NCBI GenBank assembly: GCA_026315105.1
Contig: CM048748.1
Span: forward strand, 26,384,078 to 26,448,077
DNA: 64,000 nucleotides
Direction of reading: 5' to 3'
Source of the DNA: Locusta migratoria
Lineage: Eukaryota > Arthropoda > Insecta > Orthoptera > Acrididae
Every line of letters starts with the position of its first letter. Position 1 is the first letter of the stretch. This document shows positions 11,501 to 24,700 of the stretch, piece by piece. A program made the translations under genes and the position numbers. The notes beneath the pieces were generated by a model that ran no database searches, was not told the origin of the DNA, and saw only the letters and a program-made list of their open reading frames with translations.

Positions 11501-14500
11501 TATTGTATTGCCAACATGACGCCTCAGCCATCTCTCATGTTAAAGCATTTTATAGCAATTGTTTTTTCAATACTGTTTTTCTCTGTACAGTAGCCTAGTT
11601 GTAATTGTGGATACTAGAATGATAGCGCTACTGAGGTGACGTCTTCCTGGTCACAACTCCACTTAGCACACGCCATACTTTTTAGGGAGTCCACTTCTTC
11701 AGTAGAGACACCATCTAGTTCTTCAATAGATCCTTTGAATCTTCTTTTTGGGCACTCTATAACAACGTGCGGCATGTTGTGAGTCACATTATCATAGTGT
11801 TATAATGGGTCTTCAGGTTTTCCCCTTAAGAAGCTAGAATTTACACCTTCCATGGTTTGTCCTGATTCTCTTTAGAGACGTCCATTCTCTGCTCTACAAA
11901 GGTGATGTATTGACTGACATTTATTTGTTAAAACTCAGACTATAATAATTTTAATAAAAAATCTTCATCTTTTGACGGAGCACTTGGAATTGTTTCGCGG
12001 AACACCAAGTGCTCCTCGGAGAACAGTTTGAGAAACTCTGCTCTTGATGATCACTAATCTACATCTACATGGGATACTCTGCAAATAACATTTAAGTGCC
12101 TGGCAGAGGGTTCATACTATTCATCTCCCATTCCATTCTCGAATAGCGCGCGGGAAGAAAGAACACCTGAATCTCTCTGTTCGAGCTCTGATTTCTCGAA
12201 TTTTATTCTGACGATCATTTCTACCTATGTAAGTGGGAGTGAATAATATATTTCCGCATTCGGAGGAGAATGTTGGCGATTGGAGTTTCGTAAGTAGACC
12301 ACGCCGCAGCGATAAGCGCGGTTGTTGTAATAATTCTCATTCCAGATCCTGCATCATTTCCGTCACGCTGTCTCCCCTGTATCGTGACAATACGAAACGA
12401 GCTGCCCTTCTCTGGACTCTTTCGATGTCCTCCGTCAAACCCACCTGATAAGGATCCCACACTGGGCAGCAATACTTCAAAAATGGACGGACAAGCGTAG
12501 TGCAAAAATGTTCAAATGTTTGTAGAGCTTATGGGACTTAACTACGGGGTCATCAGTCCCTAAACTTACAAACTACTTATGAACTAGTTAACACTAAAGA
12601 CGGCACAAATATCCATGCCCGAAGGGGATTCGAACCCCCGGCCGTAGTGGCCGTGCAGACCGTGACTGAAGCGCAGCAGAACGCTCGGCCACCGCGGCCG
12701 GCGGACAAGCGTAGTGTATGCAGTTTCTTTTGTAGTTCTGTTGCATCTTTTCTGCCAATAAAACGCAGTGTCTGGTTCGCCTTTCCCACGATATTATCTA
12801 CGTGTTCTTTCCAGTTTACGTCTGAAGTAATAGTAATTTCTAGGTATTTTGTGGAGTTTACAGCCTTCACTTTTGATTGATTTATCTTGTAAGCAAAGTT
12901 TAACGGATTTACTTTCGTACTCGTGTGGATGACTTCACACTTGTCGTTATTTAGAGTCAACTGCCAATTTTTACACCATAGTGATCTTATTCAGATCGTT
13001 CTGCAGTTGGTTTTGGTCTTCAGATGATTTTACTAGACGGTAAATGACGGCGTCATCTGAAAAAAAACCTAAGAGAGCTACTTATATTATCCCCTAAATC
13101 GCTTATGTAAATAAGGAACAGTAGAGGACCAGTAACACTACCCTGTGGAACGCCCGATATCACTTCTGTTTTAGTCGATGCCTTACTACGAACTGTGTCC
13201 TCTCTGACAGGAAATCCCCTATCCAGTCGCAAAGTTGGGGCGATGTACCATAATGACGAAATGATCGAGATGCTAATGAAAATATTCAAACAGAATTAGA
13301 GTGATGAAACATTCTTTCTTCTTCATAAGTACTAGGTCAGTTCTGAATTTGTCGCGGTGGAGTGGCCGAGCGTACCAAGGCGCCTAGCTACAGAGCGCGC
13401 CTCTGCTCGCCGTCGGAGGTTCGAGTCCTCCCTCGGTCATGGGTGTATTTGTTGTCCTTAGCATAATAATGAACAATAGCTTTGGTATACCATCCTGCAC
13501 CATTTGTTGGTGACGGGATATCCCGACTGAAATTCCGTTTACATCTTGGGAAAAATATAGATCCGTTCAGCAGCACGTGTTGTATTGTTGCATTAGTACC
13601 ACTGTTAAGATGCGGTGGCGACGGTACACACGTCGAAGGGGCACAGCGTTGGCTGCAATGATGTTGCGCGGCTGACTCTCACAATCAGCGGCAGAACGAG
13701 CCTACGCCGCGGACGAACCAGTGCGAGTGACGTCAGCATACAGTAGCGATAAGCGCCGATTTACGTAAGGTCAGAGCCAAAAGTTTTCCAAGTTATGCCG
13801 CAAGCATGCAGAGGAAGACTAGATCACTCACTACCTGAGGCCAGCAATTCGTTATGCAGTTAATTCTTTTATTATTTCAGACTAGTCGACCCACCAATGC
13901 TTCGCAATTGCTAATGTGTGTGTACTCTTGTTTTTAACGTCAAATGTGCAAAATTCGTAATCGTACGAATGATATTGATATCTCAAAGAAAAGAGCTTTC
14001 AGTTTTCCAAAAAATTTCATATTTTCTGGTCAATTATTTCAAACTTTTACTTTACTCAAACGAATGTGCAAAATTTAATCGCAGACAGATGAATAGTATT
14101 GATATTTCATAGAAGAATGCCTTTCTTTTTTTTCTGAATTTTCCCATTTACTGGGAAACTTTTCCAAATTTTTATTTCATATGAACGTCAAATATGCAAA
14201 ATTTTATCGCAATCAGACGAAGGATATTGATATCCCATTGAGAAAAGCTCTTTCAGTTACTCGCGAATTTCCAAATTTTCCAGGAAACTTTCCCAAACTT
14301 TTAGTTCGTAAGAACGTTCATCTTTCGTTGAACGTCAAATAATCAAAGTTTTATCGCAATCGGATGAACGGTTCTCAACTATAGTGTTGAGTATATTTAG
14401 AAACACATTAGAAAAGGAACTTGGTTCGAATTTTGCGACTTTCCTTCTTAACTGTCCCTAATTTCTTACTACAAGGCCATAATGAACAAAACGACCCCTC

Positions 14501-17500
14501 TCCGTCGTGCGAATAGTCAGTTATAGTGCTGAATCCACTCAGATACACATTGAAAAACGCACTTTCAGTATTTCTCAATTGTTCCAATTTTCCGGTAGTT
14601 TATCCCAAAAAATTTATTTCATACAAACCTTGTCCTGTCAGGCCGTACTGAAGTGATGGTATTACAGCCATGTGGGAATTGATTTCTATTCATGGAAAAA
14701 AATCGCTTTCGGTTTTTCCTAAATTTTCCTACTTTCCAGGCGACTTTTCCAAATTTTTATTTGTTGCGAACCTTCCTTTTCCTTTCAACGTGAAATGTAC
14801 AAAATTTTATTGCAATTGGACGAACGGTATTGAACGCTGCTAGCACGTATCCGAGACTCAGCCGTGAGTGTCTCTTGAGGCTCGAACACGCGCTAACACC
14901 GTACCTCATGTATTTCAAACGTCAACTTCGCTTCGCAGTTTCTCCGAATGTAATTGACGTATCGCGATGCAACCGACGCCATTCTTTTTGTGAGTTTTCA
15001 TCCTATCGATGGCTTAAGAAATAATATGGGGCATCCATCTGAAAAATCTAAGTTTGTGTTGAAAATAATATTTCTTCACGTTTTAGAGTGTCTCATAGTG
15101 CCTACTTTCATAAGCCCCTGCCGTACGTTTATGACCGTGAAAGTGGTTTTTCAGTACCTCTTGTAGTTTCAGCGATATCTGGGGTGAAACAGTTGAGTGG
15201 GACACCCTGTATAAGCGTTGTCGGCAGATGTACCCCCCTCTGTGTGTTTACATATCTCTGTGTTTGCATCCGCATGCCTGTACCAACTTCTTTGGCTCTT
15301 CAGTGTAAAACCATTTAGTTGGTCACGTCCCACAGTGGCCACCGGCAGTACTACAGAATTTCCTTACAATCCACGGTGCTCATGACACTCGCTTCTGCAG
15401 GCTGTTTTCTCTTGCGAACAAAGCAGGTGGCCCTTAACGTCGTGTCTTCCCGTGTCTAGTAACGTTTGAGTTAAAGGCAAACCCTCGCGTGAAAGCAGAG
15501 CTGCCACAGACAGTTGGCAGTGGAAGGAAGAAAAATGGGCTGTCGATATTAGTTCCCTGAGGTGGCAGGCATATACATTTCTGTTGCGTTGCTAGCAGCA
15601 TTATACGCTGAGTAGCGTATCCTGCACTGCGCTGACCACGCCTCAGGTAACAAAGAAAAAACGTAAATCGAAATATACGATGGATAAAAGTATTCAGAAC
15701 TCGGCAGACTGTATTTAGTAATGCGTGCATTTCTATGTTCTACAGCCTCCAGTCTTTGTGCCATGGAGTAAACGCATTGCCGGCCGCGGTGGCCGAGGTG
15801 ACTGAGGCGCTCCAGTCACGGTCAGCACGGGCACTACGGTCGGGGGTTCGAATCCCCCCTCGGGCATGGATATTTGTGCCGTCTTTAGAATAAGCTAGTT
15901 CATAAGTAATTTGTAAACCTAGGGACTGATGACCCCGTAGTTAAGTCCCATAAGTTGTACAAACATTTGAACATTTTTTAGTAAACGCATTATTCTTCTA
16001 TATAAGCACGCAAATGTGTCAAACTGCTCACATGTCATCTTTGTAGTCTCGTTTTCAGTTCATTCCAGATGTTTTCGATGGGACTGAGGTCCGGAGAATG
16101 TAGTGGAGTAATGAGACGACGAGGCGTGTTGCACAGTATCCACAATTTGGCAGTTTCCTCCGTATGCTTGGGATCATTGTCTTCTTGAAAATAAAAATTA
16201 TCTCCCAGTTCCAACTTCTCAGCACTTTTCTTCAGATTTTGCTTGAGTGTATAGCGATACACAAGTTTGTACATGGTGTCTTCTATAAATACAAGCTCGC
16301 CAACACCTCTGGAAAACATGTATCTGCACACTATCACTCCCGCCACCACATGTGGTGGTTGCTTGCATATTTCTGGTCTTCCACTCTGTGTTTACTTGAC
16401 GCCACACTGAACTGCGACCATCCACGTGGCTCAAAGTAAATTTGTATTTGTCATGCCACACACAGTCTTGTCCCAAAAGGCCACATCATTGCCGACGAAT
16501 TCTTCTGCTAAAACCATCCGCTTTTTTGGGTTTCACTTACTGAGGAACGGTTTGCGCCTTGGCACTCTGGCATTGTAACCAGCATTGTTCAGGTATCTGC
16601 GCACTGTTCTAACTTCGGTACCACCGCCTCCTGGCAGTTCTGTCGCTATAGCAGGGGCCGTTGTCTGCAGTTGTTCTTTCACCATTCGAACTAGCTTCCT
16701 CTTGTCTCTGTTCGTGAGTTTCTGAGGACGACCCTGTCGTGGACGATTGACGATAGTATTTTCTTCTTTCAATTTCTGGATGATACTAAATAATGCAGTA
16801 AGGGATGCAGAAAGGGATGCAGTGGTTGGGAAGGGAGTAAGACAGGGTTGTAGCCTTTCTCCAATGTTATTCAATTTGTACATTGAACAAGCTATAAAGG
16901 AAAGCAAGGACAAATTTGGAGAAGGAATTAAAATTCAGGGGGAAGAATTAAAAACATTGCGTTTTGCTGATGACATAGTAATTCTGTCAGATACAGCAAA
17001 GGACCTGGAAGAGCAATTGAATGGAATGGACAGTGTGCTGAAAGGTGCATGTAAGATGAACATTAACAAGAGTAAAACTAGGGTAATGGAGTGCAGTGTA
17101 AGAAAATCAGGTGATTCTGAAGGAATTAGATTGGGAAACGAAGCAATAAAGGACGTAGATGAGTTTTGTTATTTGGGCTGTAAAATAACAAACGATGGTC
17201 GCAGTACAGAGGATATAAAATGCAGAATGGCAATGGGTAGAAAAGCGTTCTTGAAAAAGAGAAATTTGTTAACATCGAATATTGATTTAAGCCTAAGGAA
17301 GTCATTTCTGAAGGCATTTGTATGGAGTGTTGCCTTGTATGGGAGTGAGACATGGACAAGTGCGGACAGGAAGAGGATTGAGGCTTTTGAAATATGGTGC
17401 TACAGAAGAATGCTGAAGATTAGGTGGGTGGATCGCGTAACTAATGAGGAGGTACTGAACAGAATTGGGGAGAAAAGAAATTTCTGGCATACCTTGACTA

Positions 17501-19550
17501 AAAGAAGGGATAGATTGGTAGGACACATTCTTAGACATCAAGGAATTGTGAATTTAGCATTAGAGTGTGGGGTAAAAATCGCAGAGGAAGACCAAGAGAT
17601 GGATACAGTAAGCAGATTCAGATAGACGTAGGTTGCCGTTCTTATGTGGAGATGAAGAGGCTTGCTCAGGATAGGGTATTGTGGAGAGCTGCATCAAACC
17701 AGTCTCCGGACTGAAAACCACAACAACAACAACACTAAATAATCCGCGGCGGATTAGCCGTGCGCACTGAGGCGCCCTGCTGCGGTGCGCGCGGCCGATC
17801 ACCGTCGGAGCTTCGAGACCCCCAACGGTCATGGGTCCTTAGGTTAGTTTGCCTTAATTTAAGTACAGGGTGTCTCACGAAAGACGCCCGCCAGGCGTCC
17901 GCGGATCGCGCCGGCCACGGCAGCGCCCGATTCTCGGACTCTACTGTGCCGCAGGCGCATACATTGAGTTAAAGTCTAAAACACATTGCCGTCTGACTAA
18001 CCTAAGCTCACCTTTATTTACAATAGATGATCAAAATGATGTCCCTCTATGGAAAAAGCGGCCTGACATCTCTTGAACACATTTGCGAACACTCGACGAA
18101 TTTCGGCTGCCGGAAGCTGGGAAATGACTACACTCTTCGATTGCTTGCATACACCTTGTCTTTTAACATTCTACTGCAGTAGTTATATCCATTAAGTCAT
18201 GATGACTTAGTGGTATAGAGATTGCCTAGTTGCAGGAGGTCTCGGGTTCAAATCTCAGCCGTAGCAGAAATTTTAATTCAATGCCTCTCCTTCAGATTAA
18301 CAACTATTCTCAGACAACGGTTCGCCAACTCATTACTTTCCCAACAAACAGCTCAGTTCATACATACAATGCTAGGAACAAAAATAATCTACACAAGGAC
18401 TTAAAAGCAAAAAAAAATGTTCAAATGTTTGTATAGTCTATGGGACTTAACTACGGGGTCATCAGTCCCTAAACTTACAAACTACTTATAAACTACTTAC
18501 GAACTAGGACGGCACAAATATCCATGCCCGAGGGGGGATTCCAACCCCCGGTCGTAGTGGCCGTGCAGACCGTGACTGGAGCGCCTCAGTCTCCTCGGCC
18601 ACCGCAGCCGGCACTTAAAAGCACTTACTTTAGTTCAAAAGGGGGTCCACTTCTCAGGAAGACATATTTTCAATACTATACCAGTAACCATAAAAAATTT
18701 AGCTACAAATAAAGATCAGTTTAAGGGGAGCATAAAAGACTTTCTAGTGGCCAGCTCCTACTCCACTGACGAATTTTTAAATAGAACCAAATGATGCATG
18801 TATCTGTATTAATACCATTAGTATTAATATGAAATGTATGTAGCTGTATTAGTATTATAACATTATAAGCTTGCAGAAAAGAAAGACATGTTCCACATCC
18901 ACGAGGATCTTCTCAGCACGGATCTATGGAACAAATAACTAATCTAATCTAAATAAATATTGCGTCATGTTAGTTGTTTATGTATTTTCTCCATCCCCTG
19001 TAGCTCGTTGCATTTATCACCTTGGGGTATTGTACGTTCATTACACGATACGAACCAAAAGGTCAACTCGACGTGTTAGTAGTGACAACCATCAGTATCA
19101 CCTTTGTTTCAATAATTCTACTTAAACTATTATATGTCTATTTCCAGTTTACTTTCTTTCTTTACAGGAGAGCGTATTGTAGGATATTTCGGATTCCGTC
19201 GACCAATTCTATTAATACGCGACCCAGACATCGTGCGCCACATCCTTGTAAAGGACTTCTCATTGTTCCATGACCGAGGACTTGTATTTGACGACGAAGA
19301 GCCATTGAACCATCATCTGTTTTTTCTAACTGGTCAAAAATGGCGCCAACTGAGAGTCAAACTGAGTCCTACATTCACGTCTGGCAAACTGAAGGGTATG
19401 TTCAAGGTTGGTATGTCATGTCAGCGACCATTGTTTCACATTTATCTGAACTTTTAAATTCAATGCGTGGTGGAGTGGCTGAGCGCTCTAAGGCTCCCTG
19501 CCGTGGAGCGCGCGATTGCTTGCCGTCGGAGGTTTGATTCCTCTCTCGGC

Positions 19551-19605
<55 letters not shown>

Positions 19606-21001
19606 TTTGTCCTTCGGTTAGTTTAAAGTAGTTTAAGTAGTTTGTAAGCCTATAGACTGATCACCTCGGAAGTTAAGTTCCTTAGATTTACAAACATTTG
19701 AACTTTTTTTTTTTCTAAATTCCTTATACTCAAAGAAAATCACCTTAAACCGAACTTGACATTGTACGGGGATTTCATCTCCCGTAGACGTATATTTTTC
19801 GTGGCGAGCTTGAAGAAAACAAAAAGTTGAAGAAAATATTTCGAAGCAGTTGGTCTCGAACCAACTACTGTACTTTTCGCTTTACAACGTACAACGCATA
19901 AATTGTACTACTGAATGCATTTACAGGTATAACTAAATATTTGGGAGTGCATGAATTTTAATCTAGTTCCTTGGCATAAACGTAACGGTACAAACAGGTT
20001 TAAGTTTATTTTCACTGTGGATTAAATAAGCTGCGAACGCATTGATTCTGTTTGTCACAAGATATTGTTGCAGAAGTTGGAACATAATGGAGTGAGGGGA
20101 GTACTCCTACTTTAATAATAGAGAGCAGAAGGTGATTTCTCTGCAGTGTTGAAAATGGTTGTCATATGTACTTCCAATGGGGCACAGTTAAGTGTGCTCC
20201 AGGATTCTATTCTGGGGCCACTGTTGTTTCCTATTTGTATAAATGATAAATATATAAATTATTTTCTGCATACTTGAACTCACGGGCAGGGTTAGTAGTA
20301 ATCTGTAAGGTACATACAGATAAGTAGGAAAAATAATCCCATAATATTTGAATACAGTATTAGTAGTGTGCTGCTTGACGCAGTCGTGTGAATTAAATAT
20401 CTAGACGTAACGTTGCGAAGCGACATCGAATGGAACGAGCATGTTAAGATAATTGTGGGGAAGGCGAATCGTCGACTTCGCTCTATTGGAAAATTTGGGA
20501 AGACGTTCATCTGTAAAGTAGGTCGCCTACAGAATCCAGTATGAGCAGTTTAAAAGTAGATATAGATGCAATTCAGAGGCGGTTTCTTACTAGTTCGATC
20601 AGCGCACATGTGTTAATTGGGATGGCTCTTACTTGAAGCTGGCTGACCAACGATTCTACTACCGTCATTTTACTTTTCATGTAAGGACTATGTATGCATT
20701 TTAGTTGCTTCTCGATAAGGATCTGCTTTGTGCAAGACACTGTTTTTTTTATTTTATACACCCATACATGCTTTGCTACAGTTGTAGCATTTTCAGTGAG
20801 TCTTGTTATTGCTTTAAAATTGCACAACAGACATTTTTTGTTTCTATAAGTTCGTACTGTTAATTAGAAATATGTACACCAGTTTATGTATAGTGTTACA
20901 TGATGGAGTAGTTGACAGTTTTCCCATATCAGCTGTATAAGTCCTCGTCGAGAGTTTGTGTTCAGCAAGCATATGGAGCATATATACAAAACCGTTATAT
21001 A

Positions 21002-21049
<48 letters not shown>

Positions 21050-21721
21050 TTATTTTTTTGCTATATGTACATAAATGAAATTCTTGTACAAACTTCTAAT
21101 TAACAGTACGAACTTGCAATAACCTGTAGAAACTAGAAAATATTTCTGTTGTTCAATTTTAAAGCATAAAAATGACCCATTGAAGATGCTACAACTGTAG
21201 CGAAACTTCTATGGGTTTATAAAAACAAAAACCAAGGCAGAACCTTATAGAGAACCAACTAAATATTTGTATAACAAACCCAGAACCAAAAAGAAAAGGT
21301 CGTCAACATCAAGATGACTATGTAAGCACTTCATTTGCGGGCCTGTGGTCCTGCTTTCCAAAATTTAAGTTCTGAATGTGTAGTATGAGTTTATTCACTG
21401 CACTATATAAGAAATACTTCGTTAATATTCCGCAATAAGTGTTAATGCCAAATTCAAAAGGCTAGTGAGGAGGGGGAGAGTTTTCATATTGCCTTTTATA
21501 TATAGAGATTTAGGAGACACTCTGAGTAGTTCTCTTAGACTTCGTGGATAATGGTGTCATTTATCGATTAGTAAAGTCACTAGACGATTTAAAGCACTGC
21601 AAAATGATTTAGATAAGATATCTGGATGGTGCAGCAAAAGGAACACTTAGATGATGCAACAGTTCTAATTAAGATGCCTACACCTGTGCCGCAGCCAGAA
21701 ATTGGTACTGGGGGAGGCCTC

Positions 21722-21781
<60 letters not shown>

Positions 21782-24700
21782 CCGACTGCACAGATGCCCC
21801 CCTCCCCTTTGGCGAAAGACTCCCCCCCTCCAAACTGCAACCAACCCCTCCCCCCCCCCCCCCGGCACCCGAGATATTAGGTCCTGGATTCCTAGTTTAT
21901 TACCTAATAAAAATGGTTTTGTCATTTAATCTTAAAGTTAAAGATCTTTTATTTCACGTTTTGTAAATTGTTTTATAAAGGCCCCCACCAGGCTGGCCAA
22001 AACCAGCTTCTATGTTACTAACCAAAGATAAAGATCTTTACATTTTAATTAACATGAGACTCTATGTGTAAAAATTGAACTAAAACCACAGCCCGGCGTC
22101 ATCTGAATGGAAACCTACTTGCTTTTTCTGTTATGTGGAAGACACTTTCGTCATCTAGCCACGTGCAATGGATAAACTCATGACCTCCTTACACATCTGA
22201 ACTCCATACACCCCAACATCAGATTCACTATAGAGACTGAAATGGAGGGTAAAATGCCGTTCCTTGACGTCATGGTCAAGAGAAACGAGCTGATGGCATG
22301 GTATGTATCGGAAGACAACGCACACTGATCTGTATTTACACGCAGACAGCTTTCACCAGCCGGCCGCGGTGGCCGAGGGTACTGAGGCGCTTCAGTCACG
22401 GTCGCTCCGCGGGCCGAGGGTATTTAAATCGCCCGCCACCGGGCTGGAACCCAGTTCCCTTCGAGCCGCCGTAGCGTCCGGATCTCCGTGCCGGCGCGTT
22501 TTCAGGAGCTCAGTCCGTCAGTTCACCTGATGATGTAAGGAATCCATACAATATGGCCAAATGACGAAAATGTCGTTCACGTAACGGAAAAAGCAAGTAG
22601 GTTTCCATTCAGATGTCGCCAGGGCTTCCTCCTCGAAATTCTTCATGTACAAATTTGCGACCACAGAGGAGAGTGGGCTACTATGGAGACTCCCTCCGTT
22701 TGTTCGTAGTATTCGCCATTGAAAAGAACATACGTGGAAGTCAGGACATGCCTAAAATGTTCGGTGGTCTTCTCGTCAAACTTCTGACCAATGAAATCTA
22801 GTGACTCGAAGGGGTACCCTCGTAAACAACGAAACAACGTCAAAACTCATCATGATATCTGACTCATCCAGCCACGGAATTACGGATGTGATGAGGACAT
22901 TTACCCACATAAGAACTTAATATTCCCGTCAAGTATTTGGCCAACAAATATGTAGGTGTTCTGATGTTACTGACAATGGGGCGTAACGGGACCTCATTTT
23001 TGTGAACCTTAGGGAGTCCATAAAGTCTTGGCGGCACCGGACCTTGAGGTAGCAGTTTCTTGGCGACACCCTCCGGTAAATCCTGTATCTTTGAGAAGCA
23101 CCCTCGTCTTGTTCTCCACCTTCTTCGTGGGGCCAACGCTGATCTTCCGGTAGGAACCGTCATTTAGCAGGCTCTGCATCTTTTCAGTGTAGTCCTTATG
23201 GGAGACAACAACCGTGGCATTGCCTTTGTCAGCCGGTAAGACAACAATTTCAGGGCGCTTCCTCAGGTCACGAATGGCCGCCCTGTCTTTACTAGTGATG
23301 TTCGACTTCATGGACTTGGATTTCGTTTTACGACGTATTTCCTCAGCTGATTCAGGCAGAAGTCGTGCTGCAAGCTATTCAACAGCACTAATAATTTCTG
23401 CGACCAGTGTGAACTTGAGGGTAGGAGAAAAGTTGAGTCCTTTCCCAAAACCGAGACCGCATCATCACTCAACTCCATGCCACTCAGGTTGATGACAGTC
23501 TTGCCCGGAACCTGCAGAGATGGTTTGTCAAGGAGGCGTGAGAACTTAGCTGTTAGTTGTGGAAAGTAAACACTTCCAACAACTGTCATCGTACAACGCA
23601 TTTTGTGGAATATCAATAGTCTCCATGTGTGTCAGCATATTGCGTCACCATTTAATTGCGAGATGTGCTGTGGAAGGGTCGGTATAACTTGGTGAAACAC
23701 CCTGTAGCTGCTTCTGCGACCTAATGGAGTAGATGGAGTGAGGACTCACTAGCTCGCTCCTCGTTTTGCAGAAGTACAAATAAGGGAAGTGCTTGACATC
23801 ATTCCAGCGTCATGCTTTCCCTCATCTTCCACCCCTGCCACCCCCACCACACAAATTTTATCCGTCAGTACTATTCTACTGTACTTAAATGGGGAATACG
23901 CTTTTAATATTTGGTCTTAATCCACTTCATTTAACAATAAACATTAATGTTATACCATTAAAAGATTGTTTTCATAAATTGCCATTTCTTAACCCATTTA
24001 ATGAGAAAATTATTGGACCTAGAGAAAAAAATGAATAGGACTTTTTCTGTAGGAAATTTGATGTACTTTAATTTTTTACTGTGAAATATTTTCACTAGAC
24101 GCCATGGTTTTAGAGTTATTTAAGAAAAACGGAAAAAGTGACCTTGAATCGCCCCCCACCACCCCCACCCCAATGCTCACACCCTACAGGTTCGGATTTT
24201 TATTATGTTGTTCATGACACTCCCTGCTACTACTGTACAAAAATTTGCGACTACACGATTTTTTGCCCCTAACTTTCCTTCTTTGACTGTTCTTTAGGGC
24301 GACATAATCATCATAATAAAAGAAGAGAAATCAGATCGAAACCAGAAAGATTTATGTGTTCCTTTCTCCCGCGAGCTATTAGAGAATGGAACTGTAGAGA
24401 AATATCATAAAAGTGGTTCGACGAAGCCCCTTTCATGCACTTCAATGTGACTTACAGAGTATCCATGTAGATATACAGTCAATAATGACTTATATGTACC
24501 AGGCTTAACATCAGATGAGGCATCAAAGTTAGCACTGAATAGGGAATCATGGAGAAATTTCATTAGGGAGACTATGCTCCAGACTGAACGGTGAAATGCA
24601 TAACCAGTCTCTAATGATGGTGATGAAGTCTGATTGTCGACACATATTTCACACAAGTATCACCTTAGTGTTTTATTGACTGGTCGTTCATATTCTGCCA

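Noticed and set aside
18190..18275. Possible functional tRNA on the plus strand
   Set aside because: No acceptor-stem pairing and sequence runs into repeat-like tail.
22515..22590. CTGATGATG with downstream GAAAA, hammerhead-like words
   Set aside because: No stem I partner and no stable stem II at the right spacing; the resemblance is only in the core words.
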